Assembly (NCBI RefSeq): GCF_030053135.1
Contig: NZ_CP125652.1
Coordinates: 682,001-746,000, forward strand
From: Rhizobium sp. BT04
GTDB taxonomy: Bacteria; Pseudomonadota; Alphaproteobacteria; Rhizobiales; Rhizobiaceae
DNA: 64,000 nucleotides
Reading direction: 5' to 3'
Shown: positions 54,863 to 64,000 of the stretch, one piece after another
Numbering within the stretch: the stretch's first letter is position 1
How the letters are laid out: every line of letters begins with the position of its first letter
Notes under the pieces: generated by a model
The model's database searches: none
The model's input: only the letters and a program-made list of their open reading frames with translations
Told to the model about the DNA's origin: nothing
Translations under genes and position numbers: made by a program

Positions 54863-56002
54863 ATGACCAAGCGTTTTCTCGCGACTGCCGCTTTCGTTCT
54901 CCTGTCCAGCACCGTCACCGTCAGCGCCACCGAAATCGGCGCCACGTTCGAGACCGCCTGCCCTTTCGGCGATTGCGCCGCCGGCATTTCGCTCTCTTAC
55001 CTCGGTGAATTCGTCATCCCCACCGGGCACATGGAAAACGGCGTCGAATTCGGCGGCATATCAGGCCTCGATTTCGATGCCGCCACCGGCCACTATATCG
55101 CGATCAGCGACGACCGCTCGGAAAGGGCTCCGGCCCGCTTTTATGAACTCGACATCGATGTCGATGCTTCGGGAATAAAGGGCGTTTCGATCGTCAAGCA
55201 GGTCACGCTGAAGGACAAGAACGGTGAGCCTTTCGCCGCAAAAACGGTCGATCCGGAATCGATCCGCCTCGGCAAGGACGGCATCTACTGGGGCAGCGAA
55301 GGCGACGCCAAGGTGCTGCTGCCGCCCTTCATCCGCGTTGCCGGGCCGGACGGGTCCTTCATCCGTGAATTCAAGCTGCCGCAAGGCTTTGCGCCGACCG
55401 CCGACAAGTCGACCGGCATCCGCGACAATCTCGCCTTCGAGGACCTCGCCGTCGCGCCCTCGGGTGATGTTTTCGTCGGCGTCGAAGCGGCGCTCTATCA
55501 GGATGGCCCGAAGCCGTCGCTGGCGACGGGCGGCCTGTCGCGCATCATCCGTTATGATGGCGCGACCGGCGAGCCGAAGGCGCAGTATGTCTACCCGGTC
55601 TCGCCGATCCCGCAGGCCGCCGCCAAGGCCGACGGCGGCAATGATAACGGCATGTCGGAGATGCTTGCGCTTGACGATCACCGCCTGCTCGCCGTCGAGC
55701 GCAGCTACGCCGAAGGCTTCGGCAATAACGTCAAGATCATGATGATAGATCTCGCAGATGCGACCGACATATCCGTCATCGCCTCACTCGCCAAGAACGA
55801 CCAGCGCGTCGTCCCCGCCCGCAAGAGCCAGATCCTCGATGTGAGAGCGATCGGCCTCGTCCCCGACAATATCGAGGCCATGTCGTTCGGCAGGGCCAAG
55901 GACGGCAGCGACGTTCTCATCCTTGGCTCCGACAACAACTTCTCGCCCGCTCAGAAGACGCAGTTCTACGCCTTCAAGATTCTCAGCCGTCCGCAATCGT
56001 AA
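54863..56002 (+). CDS. Exported esterase-like/phytase-like beta-propeller protein
   Basis: The 379-residue product has a signal peptide (MTKRFLATAAFVLLSSTVTV, then SATE; cleavage near 24) and an 'esterase-like activity of phytase' domain: FGGISGLDFDAATGHYIAISDDRS at about 70, TVDPESIRLGKDGIYWGSEG at about 130, DNLAFEDLAVAPSGDVFVG and GMSEMLALDDHRLLAVERSY around 265. This family forms a beta-propeller and is usually periplasmic; true phytase activity is unproven. The start is the ATG at 54863, right before the signal peptide. It is divergent from the membrane-protein gene upstream. Confidence 0.85.
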   Translation: MTKRFLATAAFVLLSSTVTVSATEIGATFETACPFGDCAAGISLSYLGEFVIPTGHMENGVEFGGISGLDFDAATGHYIAISDDRSERAPARFYELDIDVDASGIKGVSIVKQVTLKDKNGEPFAAKTVDPESIRLGKDGIYWGSEGDAKVLLPPFIRVAGPDGSFIREFKLPQGFAPTADKSTGIRDNLAFEDLAVAPSGDVFVGVEAALYQDGPKPSLATGGLSRIIRYDGATGEPKAQYVYPVSPIPQAAAKADGGNDNGMSEMLALDDHRLLAVERSYAEGFGNNVKIMMIDLADATDISVIASLAKNDQRVVPARKSQILDVRAIGLVPDNIEAMSFGRAKDGSDVLILGSDNNFSPAQKTQFYAFKILSRPQS

Positions 56003-56117
56003 GATGCTGCATCTGACGGTCGAATAGCGACGCTTTGTATACGCTTTCGGGCTATGCACCTTGAAACCGCGGGGGTGATGGCCCATAACCAGAGTACAAG
56101 AAAAAGAAGAGGCGCGC

Positions 56118-57335
56118 GTGGGTGTATTCGACCGTCAGAAAAGCAATCATGAACCGCGATGGCTCGGATCGTCGGCGCAAACGCGCACGCCGCTGATTCC
56201 CTCCATCTCGGCGGCGCGCTGGCTGCTGGTCCTGATCGTTGCGGCCGGCGTCTATTTCTTCTACGGCTTCCTCGTGCCGGTGCTCGCCGCTCTCGTCATC
56301 GGCTTTGCCAGCTGGCCGCTCTACCGCCAGCTTCTTGCCCGGGTCGGCGGCAATACGACGATCGCCGCGACCGTCGCCATCCTCATGATCATCACCTTCC
56401 TGGTCATCCCGATCGGGCTTGCGATCACCTATACGACGGGCGAAGTGCGCAACTGGGTTGCCTGGGCAATCCACGCCAACCGCGCCGGCGCCCCGACGCC
56501 CGACTGGATCGTCGCCCTGCCTTGGGCAGGCGCCTATCTCGATGAAGTCTGGACAAAATATATCGGCAGCCCCGGCGCTCTCGGCGAAGTCATCCAGGCG
56601 GTCAGCGGCGCCAATATCGGCAATATCTACCGTGCCGTGCTTGCGGCCGGCGGCGGCGCCTTCCACCTGCTGCTGACGCTGCTCTTCATGCTGATCGCGC
56701 TGTTCTTCGTCTATCGCGACGGCTTCTCCTTCTCCAAGCAGATCGACATGCTCGGAGAGCGCATCCTGCCGAACCGCTGGGAGCGTATTTCCCGCGTCGT
56801 GCCGGCGACGATCAGCTCCACCGTCATGGGCATGACGCTGATCGCCATCGGCGAAGGCATCGTGCTCGGGGTCGCCTACTGGATCGCCGGCGTGCCCTCG
56901 CCTGTCACCCTCGGCGTGCTCACAGGCGTGATGGCGCTGATCCCGGGCGGCGCGCCGCTCTCCTTCACGCTGGTCTCCGTTTATCTGCTGGCCAGCGGCT
57001 CGCATGTCGCCGGCATCGGTCTTTTCGTCTGGGGTACGGTCGAACTCTTCATCGTCGATAAGACGCTGCGGCCGAAGCTCGTCGGCGGGCCGATCAAGCT
57101 GCCCTTCCTGCCGACTTTTTTCGGCCTCGTCGGCGGCGTCAAGACGATGGGTTTCCTCGGCCTCTTCATCGGCCCGGTGCTGATGGCGCTGATCGTCGCC
57201 ATCTGGCGCGAATGGATCCACGAAGCCCGCAACGCCGACAAGAGCGAGACGGGACCGCAGGTACTTATCGACGAACTGGCACCGCCGACCGTCCCCGGAC
57301 CACCGAAAACGATCCCGCGCGTTGCCGAAGGCTGA
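56118..57335 (+). CDS. AI-2E/PerM family transporter
   Basis: The 405-residue product has eight or so TM helices and the family motifs FFVYRDGFSFSKQIDMLG and GVMALIPGGAPLSFTLV with LRPKLVGGPIKLPFLPTFFGLVGGV. PerM/AI-2E proteins are linked to export of small molecules or sodium; the 'AI-2' name comes from E. coli TqsA and does not show that AI-2 is the substrate here. The start is a GTG at 56118 with AAGAAGAGG upstream. A Pro-rich C-terminal tail follows the last helix. Confidence 0.85.
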   Translation: MGVFDRQKSNHEPRWLGSSAQTRTPLIPSISAARWLLVLIVAAGVYFFYGFLVPVLAALVIGFASWPLYRQLLARVGGNTTIAATVAILMIITFLVIPIGLAITYTTGEVRNWVAWAIHANRAGAPTPDWIVALPWAGAYLDEVWTKYIGSPGALGEVIQAVSGANIGNIYRAVLAAGGGAFHLLLTLLFMLIALFFVYRDGFSFSKQIDMLGERILPNRWERISRVVPATISSTVMGMTLIAIGEGIVLGVAYWIAGVPSPVTLGVLTGVMALIPGGAPLSFTLVSVYLLASGSHVAGIGLFVWGTVELFIVDKTLRPKLVGGPIKLPFLPTFFGLVGGVKTMGFLGLFIGPVLMALIVAIWREWIHEARNADKSETGPQVLIDELAPPTVPGPPKTIPRVAEG

Positions 57336-57353
57336 ACCGGCCTTCGCGGATCG

Positions 57354-57812
57354 TCACCCCAGCCGCTTTTCCATGAACAGGCTCAGCGGATCCGGCAGAT
57401 AAGCGCCGAAGGGCTCGATGTCCTGGTAACCGTATTTGCGGTAGAGAGCGATCGCCTCGGGCTGGTAGATGCCGGTTTCGAGCCGGATCGCCGTCAGCCG
57501 CTTTTCCCTGGCGATCGCTTCGAGCGCATTCATCAGGCCGCTGGCGATCCTCAGCCCCCTTGCCTCGGGATCGACGAACATCCGCTTGATCTCAGCCGTG
57601 CCGTCGCCGGCTTCGACCAGCGCGCAACAGCCGACGATCGTGCCGTCGTTGCGGGCAACCAAGAAGCTCACCGAAGGTTTCTCCAGCACGGAGAGGTCGA
57701 CCAGATGGTTGCTTTCCGCGGGATAGAGCGACTGCGCATAGGCGTCGGAAAGATCGAGAAGGCGGATGACGCCGTCCTGGCGCGGCGGCTCCTGGGCGAT
57801 GATGACGGACAT
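57354..57812 (-). CDS. GNAT family N-acetyltransferase
   Basis: The 152-residue product has the acetyl-CoA loop as MFVDPEARGLRIASGLMNAL (about 90-110), VARNDGTIVGCCALVE as the central strands, and ALYRKYGYQDIEPFGAYLPDPLSLFMEK at the C-terminus. The last motif is typical of a common group of small-molecule GNATs. The acceptor is unknown. The start is the ATG at 57812. It converges with the PerM-like gene; the 3' ends are 18 bases apart. Confidence 0.88.
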   Translation of the reverse strand: MSVIIAQEPPRQDGVIRLLDLSDAYAQSLYPAESNHLVDLSVLEKPSVSFLVARNDGTIVGCCALVEAGDGTAEIKRMFVDPEARGLRIASGLMNALEAIAREKRLTAIRLETGIYQPEAIALYRKYGYQDIEPFGAYLPDPLSLFMEKRLG

Positions 57813-57942
57813 GATGATTCCCAATGCTTGCGAAAGGCGCAAATTTTTCCCGAGGTGACGAAGAGTTAATGCCTTCGCCTTCTTTCGGTTGGAATTGCGC
57901 CGTCTAAGGCGATGTCAGGTTCCATAGCCAAGGAGACAGAAT

Positions 57943-58353
57943 ATGCAAGCGGTGCTCATCGCCATGACCATTCTCGGTTGCGACGATTCCATCAGCCAGT
58001 GCAGCTATGTCGCGACGGTCGATAAGCGCTGGGAAACCGTTGCCGCTTGTGACGCCGAAGCCGAACGTCAGCTAAAAACCTATGCCAATGTCAGCTATCC
58101 CTCGGTGATTGCGGTGTGCGAGGCGCCGAAGGCCCTCGCTGCCGCCGAGCCGCCGAAGCCGGCGCCTGCTCCCCCGGCTGTCGCTGAAGTGGCCGAACAG
58201 CGCCCGCAGGGGCTGCTTGGTTTCGCCGACGACATTGCCCAGCAGGTGCGCGACCATCTGCCCTCCGGCAGGAGCGTCAAGGACACGGTCGCCAAGCCGG
58301 TGCATTTCGTCTCCACCAGTTATTCCTGGGTGGTGACGCGGCTCGCCGATTAG
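57943..58353 (+). CDS. Hypothetical protein with Pro/Ala-rich linker (136 residues)
   Basis: The product has a short, mildly hydrophobic N-terminus (MQAVLIAMTILGC), three further Cys residues in the first 65 residues (in SQCSYVA, AACDAE and AVCEAP; possibly disulphide-bonded), a Pro/Ala linker (about 70-85) and a C-terminal domain with QGLLGFADDIAQQVRDHLPS. No family was recognised. The ATG at 57943 has a good AAGGAGA ribosome binding site. Its last four bases overlap the 3' end of the convergent DUF2336 gene. Confidence 0.65.
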   Translation: MQAVLIAMTILGCDDSISQCSYVATVDKRWETVAACDAEAERQLKTYANVSYPSVIAVCEAPKALAAAEPPKPAPAPPAVAEVAEQRPQGLLGFADDIAQQVRDHLPSGRSVKDTVAKPVHFVSTSYSWVVTRLAD

Positions 58354-59477
58354 GCGGCCGCAAGAGCCGCATAAACGCGGGCCGATTGCCGCTGTTCGGC
58401 GACACCAAGCTTTTCCACCATGTCGAGCAGCTCGCCGACGGCACCATGCGCCTCGTGATGGCGGAATTTATCGAGAAGACGGCCGCAGATGGTGCCGGTC
58501 ATGCTGCCTGGTGCTTTTCTGGCGGCGTCACGCCACAGCATCGTCGCCTCGACGAAGATGACGCTGATGTCCCTCGGCAGGCCGGCGGATTCGTAGAGCG
58601 CGCGCACCGCATGCATGCGCCCGGTTGCCAGGATCGAACGCACCCGGCGGTCGCTGCAGCCTGTGAGATCGACAATCGCGCCGGCGAAGAAATCCACCTT
58701 GCCGGCGCAGAGCGCGTGCATCAGGAAGGACGGTGTCAGCCGGCCATTGAGGCGTAGATGCTGGACGAGGTCGGGTATTTCACGCGGCGCAATGTCGCCG
58801 GCAATCGAGACGATCGCAGCCTCGGTCGCCTCACGGCTGATGCGCTGGAGCCGCTGCAGGCCAATCGCCGCCTGTGCCAGCGGCAGGCCGATCAGCGCAT
58901 TGCTGACATGCTGGGTCAGCAGCTGGCGGGCATCGGCGGGAAGATCGCTGCGGTCGAGAAGCAGGTTGCGAATATCGCAGCAGTCACCGAGCCGTTCGGC
59001 GATGCGTTTCAACGATAGGGTAGAGATTATCGCACCGTCATTCTCGAGCAGGCAGAGCAGTTCCTCTTCGTCGCCAACCTCCGCAAGGGCGGCGGAGACA
59101 GGGCGCGTCACATGCGCCCTCGCCGCGATCAGCATGCGGGTGGCACCGTTGCCGCGGGCGGCAAGGTCGACGAGATCGGCATCGCTCAAAAGCGGCGAAC
59201 AGGTCACCGCGTGGCAGGCGACTTCGGGCTGGTCTTCGGCAAGCGAGAGGATCAGGCTGCGCGGCGCATCCGGTGACCAGGCGATCGCCTCGGCCAGCGC
59301 CAGCCGCACGCGCGGCGACGGATCGTCGAGCAGGAAGGTCATCGCCATCTCGGCCGCCGCGCGCTCGTCCGCCGTCATCTCGGATTGCAGATAAGCTCGC
59401 CCCAGTGCATTTGCGGCCCGGGCCCGGTCACCGGTCTTGGCGGTTTCGATCCAACGAAGGAAAGCTTCTACGATCAC
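58350..59477 (-). CDS. DUF2336 domain protein
   Basis: The 375-residue product matches the alphaproteobacterial DUF2336 family of HEAT-like helical proteins: VEAFLRWIETAKTGDRARAA, DDPSPRVRLALAEAIAWSPDAPR at about 70 and LPADARQLLTQHVSNAL. The GTG at 59477 was chosen because the family N-terminus (VIVEAFLRWIE) begins there; an in-frame start 45 bases upstream (59522) is an alternative. The function is unknown; the family is often encoded next to cell-cycle or motility genes but here stands alone. Confidence 0.85.
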   Translation of the reverse strand: MIVEAFLRWIETAKTGDRARAANALGRAYLQSEMTADERAAAEMAMTFLLDDPSPRVRLALAEAIAWSPDAPRSLILSLAEDQPEVACHAVTCSPLLSDADLVDLAARGNGATRMLIAARAHVTRPVSAALAEVGDEEELLCLLENDGAIISTLSLKRIAERLGDCCDIRNLLLDRSDLPADARQLLTQHVSNALIGLPLAQAAIGLQRLQRISREATEAAIVSIAGDIAPREIPDLVQHLRLNGRLTPSFLMHALCAGKVDFFAGAIVDLTGCSDRRVRSILATGRMHAVRALYESAGLPRDISVIFVEATMLWRDAARKAPGSMTGTICGRLLDKFRHHEAHGAVGELLDMVEKLGVAEQRQSARVYAALAAA

Positions 59478-59600
59478 GCGACGCCCCAGCACTTGAACGC
59501 GATTCCCTCGCGTTTCATTCAATGCTGCGACGGTAGCGGCAAAAGGTTTAAGATTGGTTCACCATGTTTCTTAAGCCTTTGTGCGCCTTGCTCGTTCACC

Positions 59601-60212
59601 TCAACCTTGCTGCGGCTTCGGCCGAAACATTTCGAAGACCTCGCTGGCTTCGCTGTAATCCATATAGCCGAGACGCGCGACCGGCCGGGCGAGCGACATG
59701 TCGAGGCGGCCGTCCCGGACGATCGCCTCGTCGATGTGAATGCCGACCACTTCGCCGAAGACGAAGACGTTTTCGGACGGTTCGCCCGACAGCGTCTTCG
59801 GCTCGATGATCTCGGTGACCTTGCATTCGAGCACCGCGAAAGCCTCGCCGACATAGGGCGCGTCGATCAGTTCGGCCTGCTTCGCAGTCAGGCCGGCGAA
59901 ATCAAATTCACTGTCGCCATAGGGCAGCGCCGCCGAGGAAAGGTTCATCTTCTCGGCGAGATTGCGGCTGACGAAACTGCAGGTGAAGACGTCGGTTTCG
60001 GCCGCATTGCGCTGGCTGTCCTTGCGACCGCTGGAGGAAAACATCACCAGCTTCGGCCGATCGGAAACGGCATTGAAGAAGGAATAGGGCGCCAGATTGA
60101 TCGAACCGTCCCTGCCCTTGCTGCCGATCCAGCCGATCGGACGCGGCGAGACGATCGCCTTGAAGGGGTCATGCGCGAGCCCGTGCCGATTGCTGCCGGT
60201 GGTGTAGAACAT
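59601..60212 (-). CDS. Flavin reductase family protein
   Basis: The 203-residue product belongs to the FMN-binding flavin reductase-like family (DIM6/NTAB type): KAIVSPRPIGWIGSKGRDGS, then INLAPYSFFNAVSDRPKLVMFS at about 40, and FTCSFVSRNLAEKMN near 80. The enzymes reduce flavin with NAD(P)H or act as oxidoreductase partners. The ATG at 60212 overlaps the nitroreductase stop as TGATG, so the two are translationally coupled; they may form a redox pair. Confidence 0.9.
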   Translation of the reverse strand: MFYTTGSNRHGLAHDPFKAIVSPRPIGWIGSKGRDGSINLAPYSFFNAVSDRPKLVMFSSSGRKDSQRNAAETDVFTCSFVSRNLAEKMNLSSAALPYGDSEFDFAGLTAKQAELIDAPYVGEAFAVLECKVTEIIEPKTLSGEPSENVFVFGEVVGIHIDEAIVRDGRLDMSLARPVARLGYMDYSEASEVFEMFRPKPQQG

Positions 60213-60796
60213 CAGTCCTCTCCGCCGACCCAGGTCACGGTGTCGGCAAGCTCCGGCCGCGGCCGCTCGATCGCCGGAAATGTCGTCGAGCCGATATGGA
60301 TGAAGCCCGCCACCTTTTCATCCGGCCCGACTCCGAGCAGCGGATAGGCGCGTTCGTCATAGGCGAACCACTCCGTCAGCCAGTTGGCGACATAACCGCT
60401 GGCATTGGCGGCGAGGATGACGTTGAGGCAGAGCGCGCCGGCCGACATCAGCTGCTCCCACTCCGGGATCTTGATGTGCGGCCCCGCCTTGCTGACGACG
60501 GCGACAACCACGGGCGCGCGGGTGAAACGGGCGCGCTCGACCTCGATCATCTCCTCGGAAAGCTCGGGCTTTGCCTCGAGCGCCAACTTCAGAAGCGCCT
60601 CGCCGAGATGGGCGCGGTGCTGTCCGCGATAGACGATGAAGCGCCATGGCGCGATCTTGCCGTGATCGGGGACACGCGAGGCAAGCCGCAATATTTCCTC
60701 GATCTCGGCCCTCTCGGGGCCTGGTTCGCACATCTGGAAAGCGGGGATGGAGCGGCGCACGGCGAGGTAGTCGATCAGCTTGATATCGGATTTCAT
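60212..60796 (-). CDS. Nitroreductase family protein
   Basis: The 194-residue product is an FMN-dependent nitroreductase: [17 protein letters not shown] at the N-terminus, [21 protein letters not shown] at about 50-70, and [25 protein letters not shown] with [17 protein letters not shown] near the end. The HGKIAPWRF stretch is the FMN-contact motif. The start is the ATG at 60796 ([16 protein letters not shown]). It is the upstream partner of the coupled flavin reductase. The natural substrate is unknown. Confidence 0.92.
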   Translation of the reverse strand: MKSDIKLIDYLAVRRSIPAFQMCEPGPERAEIEEILRLASRVPDHGKIAPWRFIVYRGQHRAHLGEALLKLALEAKPELSEEMIEVERARFTRAPVVVAVVSKAGPHIKIPEWEQLMSAGALCLNVILAANASGYVANWLTEWFAYDERAYPLLGVGPDEKVAGFIHIGSTTFPAIERPRPELADTVTWVGGED

Positions 60797-60909
60797 GCGG
60801 GAGAAACTCTCATTTTTATGCGGCTGCAAAGGCTGGGTCTTGAATTTGCCATCGCGTTGGTCTTGAAGTGGCCTTTGCGATTTCAGAAGTCAATCGGTTC
60901 ACGAAACAG

Positions 60910-62010
60910 ATGTTTGGCATTTCGCCCTTTGCACGCATCGGCCTTGCCATCGCCCTGATGATACTGACGCCCTTGGGCGCCAGCGCTCAGGATGCCTTCA
61001 AGGAATTCAAACAGCTCGACTCAACGTCGAAGATGCCCAAGCTGAATGCTTTCATCGCGCCCGGCGCGGCGCCCGAAGGCGTCAAGCTGCGTGATGTCCC
61101 GCTGGAAGCCAAGCTGACCGCGGACGGCACACCGGTCGAGGAAGGCCTCTCCTGGTACGTCTTCAGCCCGATCGCCGGAACCGACGGCAAGCTGCCGCTG
61201 ATTGCCAGCGCCAAGGGCGGAACCGCCGCCTTCCAGCTCGCTCCCGGCGATTATTTCGTCAACGTCTCCTTCGGCCGCGCCGGCGTCACCAAGAAACTGA
61301 CCGTGCCCGCTGATGGCGAAGTCGGCAAACAGGTGATGGTGCTCGATGCCGGCGGCCTGCTGCTCAACGCCGTCTCCGGCACCGATGCCCGCATCCGCCC
61401 CGATCAGTTGAGCTTCTCGATCTATTCCTCGGAGGTGCGCGACGACGGCGAGCGCGGCCTCGTCGTGGCCGATGTCTCGCCGAACACCGTCGTCCGCCTC
61501 AATGCCGGCACCTATCACATCGTTTCCGAATATGGCAGCGTCAACGCCGTCATCCGCGCCGACATCCAGGTCGAAGCCGGCAAGCTGACCGAGGCGACGA
61601 TCCAGCATCGCGCCGCGCAGGTCACTTTCAAGCTGGTCTCCGATGCCGGCGGCGAGGCGATCGCCGATACGGCATGGTCGATCCTGACGGCGGCCGGCGA
61701 CAGCGTCGGCGAAAGCGTCAGCGCCTTCCCGACTATGGTTCTTGCCGAAGGCGGATATTCCGCCGTCGCCCGCAACAAGGACAAGATCTACCAGCGCGAT
61801 TTCACCGTCGTCGCTGGCAGGAATACCGATGTCGAGGTTCTGATGAAGGATCAGCAGCCGCAGCCGCCGGTGAACGACGCGGCCCGCACGGTGCAGCAGG
61901 TGCCTGTGGGCACGCCGCCGCCGCCAGGCGTCCAGCCGGCTCCGGTGGCACCGCTCCCCTCTTACGAACAACTCGCCCCGCAGGGCGGCGACGACACCAG
62001 CCTCGATTGA
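60910..62010 (+). CDS. Exported protein with repeated beta domains
   Basis: The 366-residue product has a signal peptide (MFGISPFARIGLAIALMILT, then PLGASAQD; cleavage near 27). The mature part holds three or so similar carboxypeptidase-regulatory/Ig-like beta units, each with a 'L.PGDYFVNVSFG..G'-type strand (FQLAPGDYFVNVSFGRAG, VRLNAGTYHIVSEYGSVNAV, VLAEGGYSAVARNKDK). The C-terminus is Pro/Gln-rich. This suggests a periplasmic or surface structural protein. The start is the ATG at 60910; a GTG at 60868 in the same frame would extend it by 14 residues. The function is unknown. Confidence 0.7.
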   Translation: MFGISPFARIGLAIALMILTPLGASAQDAFKEFKQLDSTSKMPKLNAFIAPGAAPEGVKLRDVPLEAKLTADGTPVEEGLSWYVFSPIAGTDGKLPLIASAKGGTAAFQLAPGDYFVNVSFGRAGVTKKLTVPADGEVGKQVMVLDAGGLLLNAVSGTDARIRPDQLSFSIYSSEVRDDGERGLVVADVSPNTVVRLNAGTYHIVSEYGSVNAVIRADIQVEAGKLTEATIQHRAAQVTFKLVSDAGGEAIADTAWSILTAAGDSVGESVSAFPTMVLAEGGYSAVARNKDKIYQRDFTVVAGRNTDVEVLMKDQQPQPPVNDAARTVQQVPVGTPPPPGVQPAPVAPLPSYEQLAPQGGDDTSLD

Positions 62011-62167
62011 TTTAGAGTAAGCGGTTTCGGTTTATTTGGAGAAGTGCGCTTCGCCGTCACTGAGAAGACCGCTGGAAAGCCCCTGACGACGCAGATCGGG
62101 AACCCTTCAACGCTCGGGATGACGAGTTCCCGTCGTCACAACGACATTGTGATTGTAGATTGGATTT

Positions 62168-62195
62168 CCGACAGCGCCGAATCCGGCGCTGTCGG
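62168..62195 (-). terminator. Hairpin after thrS
   Basis: CCGACAGCGCCG and CGGCGCTGTCGG form a perfect 12-bp stem with a 4-base loop, 13 bases after the thrS stop. No T-run follows on the minus strand, so it may protect the 3' end or be a weak terminator. Confidence 0.5.
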
Positions 62196-62208
62196 AGCCC
62201 GGTGGTTT

Positions 62209-64000
62209 TCAGGCCGCCTTGGCTTTCTTTGCTTCGGCCTTGCGGCGGATGTCGGGAGGCGTCGCCTCGAGGGTAAGGCTCTCGACCGCGGCGTCGAGCC
62301 CCATCGAAACCTGGTCCTGGCTGCCGAGGCGCCGGATGTTGACCGTGCGCTCCTCGGCCTCCTTCCTGCCGCAGACGATGATGACGGGAACCTTGGTGAC
62401 CGAGTGTTCGCGGACCTTGTAGTTGATCTTCTCGTTGCGGAAATCGGTCTCGACGTTGAGACCGGCTTCGCGCAGCGCTTCGGCCACCTCAAGCCCGTAG
62501 GCGTCGGCTTCCGAGGTGATCGTTGCTACCACGATCTGCAGCGGCGATACCCAGAGCGGCATGTGGCCGGCGAAGTTCTCGATCAGAATACCGAGGAAGC
62601 GCTCCATCGAGCCGCAGATGGCCCGGTGGATCATCACCGGCTGCGTCTTTTCGGAGTTGCTGTCGATGTAGAAGGCGCCGAAACGTTCCGGCAGGTTGAA
62701 GTCGACCTGCGTCGTCCCGCACTGCCATTCGCGGCCGATCGCATCCTTCAGCGTATATTCGAACTTCGGCCCGTAGAAGGCGCCCTCGCCCGGCAGGATG
62801 CCGGTCTTGATGCGGCCCTCGGATTGCGCCTCGATCGTCTTCAGCACGTCGGTCATGACGGCTTCCGCCCGATCCCAGAGCGCGTCGGAGCCGACACGCT
62901 TTTCCGGACGAGTGGAAAGCTTGACGACGATTTCCTTGAAACCGAAGTCTTCATAGACCGACAGGATCAGGTCGTTGATCTTCAGGCACTCGGCGGCCAT
63001 CTGTTCGTCCGTGCAGAAGATGTGCGCGTCGTCCTGCGTGAAGCCGCGCACGCGCATCAGGCCATGCAGCGCGCCTGAAGGCTCGTAGCGATGCACCAGG
63101 CCGAATTCGGCAAGGCGGATCGGCAGTTCGCGATAGGATTTCAGGCCATGCTTGAAGATCTGCACGTGGCCCGGGCAATTCATCGGCTTCAGCGCGAAGA
63201 CGCGATTATCCGCTTCCTTGTCGTCGGGATGCGTCATCGCATGCGCCGATTTCACGGCGAACATGTTTTCCTGATACCAGCCCCAGTGACCCGAGGTCTC
63301 CCAGAGCGAGGTGTCGAGCACCTGCGGCGCGTTGACTTCTTCATAGTCGACGGCAAGCCGGCGGCGCATATAGGCAACGAGCGTCTGGAAGATGCGCCAG
63401 CCCTTGCCGTGCCAGAAGACGACACCGGGGCCTTCTTCCTGGAAATGGAACAGGTCCATTTCGCGGCCGAGCTTGCGATGGTCGCGCTTTTCCGCTTCGG
63501 CCAGCATATGCAGATAGTTGTCGAGATCAGCTTGATCAGCCCATGCCGTGCCGTAAATGCGCGAGAGCATGGCGTTGTTGCTGTCGCCGCGCCAATAGGC
63601 GCCGGCAACCTTCATCAACTTGAAGGCCGTACCGATCTGGCCGGTGGAGGCCATATGCGGGCCGCGGCAGAGATCGAACCAATCGCCCTGATTGTAGATC
63701 TTTAGATCCTGCCCTTCGGGAATCGCATCGACGAGCTCGACCTTGTACTGCTCGCCCTTGGCTGCAAAAACCTCCTTGGCCTTCTCGCGCGACCACACCT
63801 GCTTGGTGAAAGGCGCATTGCGGGCGATGATCTCCTTCATCTTCTTTTCGATCTTCGGCAGATCGTCGGGCGTGAAGGGCTCGTTCTTGGCGAAGTCGTA
63901 ATAGAAGCCGTTTTCGATGACCGGGCCGATCGTCACCTGCGTGCCGGGCCAGAGCTCCTGCACCGCTTCGGCCATGACGTGCGCGGCGTCATGGCGGATG
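62209..64000 (-). CDS. thrS: Threonyl-tRNA synthetase, C-terminal part, cut by window edge
   Basis: The visible 597 codons cover the end of the second additional (editing) domain, with HDAAH at the window edge, the class II catalytic core with [28 protein letters not shown] and [24 protein letters not shown], motif 3 with [18 protein letters not shown], and the C-terminal anticodon-binding domain ([14 protein letters not shown]...). The N-terminal TGS domain and the start are outside the window. An internal ATG at 63975 is not the start. The enzyme charges tRNA-Thr. Confidence 0.96.
   Translation of the reverse strand, partial: IRHDAAHVMAEAVQELWPGTQVTIGPVIENGFYYDFAKNEPFTPDDLPKIEKKMKEIIARNAPFTKQVWSREKAKEVFAAKGEQYKVELVDAIPEGQDLKIYNQGDWFDLCRGPHMASTGQIGTAFKLMKVAGAYWRGDSNNAMLSRIYGTAWADQADLDNYLHMLAEAEKRDHRKLGREMDLFHFQEEGPGVVFWHGKGWRIFQTLVAYMRRRLAVDYEEVNAPQVLDTSLWETSGHWGWYQENMFAVKSAHAMTHPDDKEADNRVFALKPMNCPGHVQIFKHGLKSYRELPIRLAEFGLVHRYEPSGALHGLMRVRGFTQDDAHIFCTDEQMAAECLKINDLILSVYEDFGFKEIVVKLSTRPEKRVGSDALWDRAEAVMTDVLKTIEAQSEGRIKTGILPGEGAFYGPKFEYTLKDAIGREWQCGTTQVDFNLPERFGAFYIDSNSEKTQPVMIHRAICGSMERFLGILIENFAGHMPLWVSPLQIVVATITSEADAYGLEVAEALREAGLNVETDFRNEKINYKVREHSVTKVPVIIVCGRKEAEERTVNIRRLGSQDQVSMGLDAAVESLTLEATPPDIRRKAEAKKAKAA

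Overview
The window looks like chromosomal DNA of a fast-growing rhizobium, most likely the Rhizobium leguminosarum/etli group. This rests on high GC, strong GC-ending codon bias that makes long false antisense frames, rhizobial gene content and general-stress (EcfG/RpoE2-type) promoter signatures. It is inferred from the sequence alone; no database was searched. About 62 protein genes and one tRNA-Ser(UGA) are supported, with several broken genes and four very small genes of 36-38 codons. No insertion sequence, phage or CRISPR array was seen.

Layout. 0-3 kb: edge of a DUF599 membrane protein, then the 5-oxoprolinase operon pxpA-(DUF1330 remnant)-pxpB-pxpC. 3-9 kb: stress block with a PAS protein, a universal stress protein behind a near-perfect FNR/FixK box, a DUF4010 membrane protein, and a divergent pair (YflT-like protein / TerC-family protein) whose two promoters both match the EcfG consensus. 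8.5-16.3 kb: housekeeping run on the minus strand, tmk-holB-metG-tatD-MBL hydrolase, preceded by a D-Ala-D-Ala carboxypeptidase homologue with altered active-site motifs and by rlpA. 16.6-23.3 kb: small and accessory genes, tRNA-Ser followed by about 1.1 kb of decayed genes, two transglutaminase-like proteins and several tiny membrane or lipoprotein stress genes. 23.5-29.6 kb: ppiD-like gene, trpD-trpC-moaC-moeA, and a convergent methyltransferase. 29.8-43.4 kb: DEAD-box helicase, CHASE2 cyclase with a FecR-like partner, a divergent pair of citrate synthase-like genes, pyrG, secG, tpiA, a hydrolase and parE.

43.5-54.6 kb is the most unusual part. It is a type I secretion locus encoding a 2,287-residue RTX protein with six near-identical 149-residue repeats, translationally coupled to its ABC exporter and HlyD-type adaptor. 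Just upstream on the same strand are a small lipoprotein gene and a small membrane-protein gene in AT-richer DNA. A secreted toxin or adhesin with accessory or immunity proteins is a reasonable hypothesis, not a demonstrated function. 54.8-64 kb returns to ordinary genes: phytase-like esterase, PerM-family permease, GNAT, DUF2336, flavin reductase, nitroreductase, a secreted beta-rich protein and the 3' part of thrS.

Main leads: the RTX array and its possible immunity module; an EcfG promoter with a palindromic operator in its spacer upstream of the TerC-family gene, with the same palindrome between the citrate synthase pair; a citrate synthase homologue with an N-terminal DNA-binding-like domain; and the penicillin-binding-fold protein that has lost two of three catalytic motifs.
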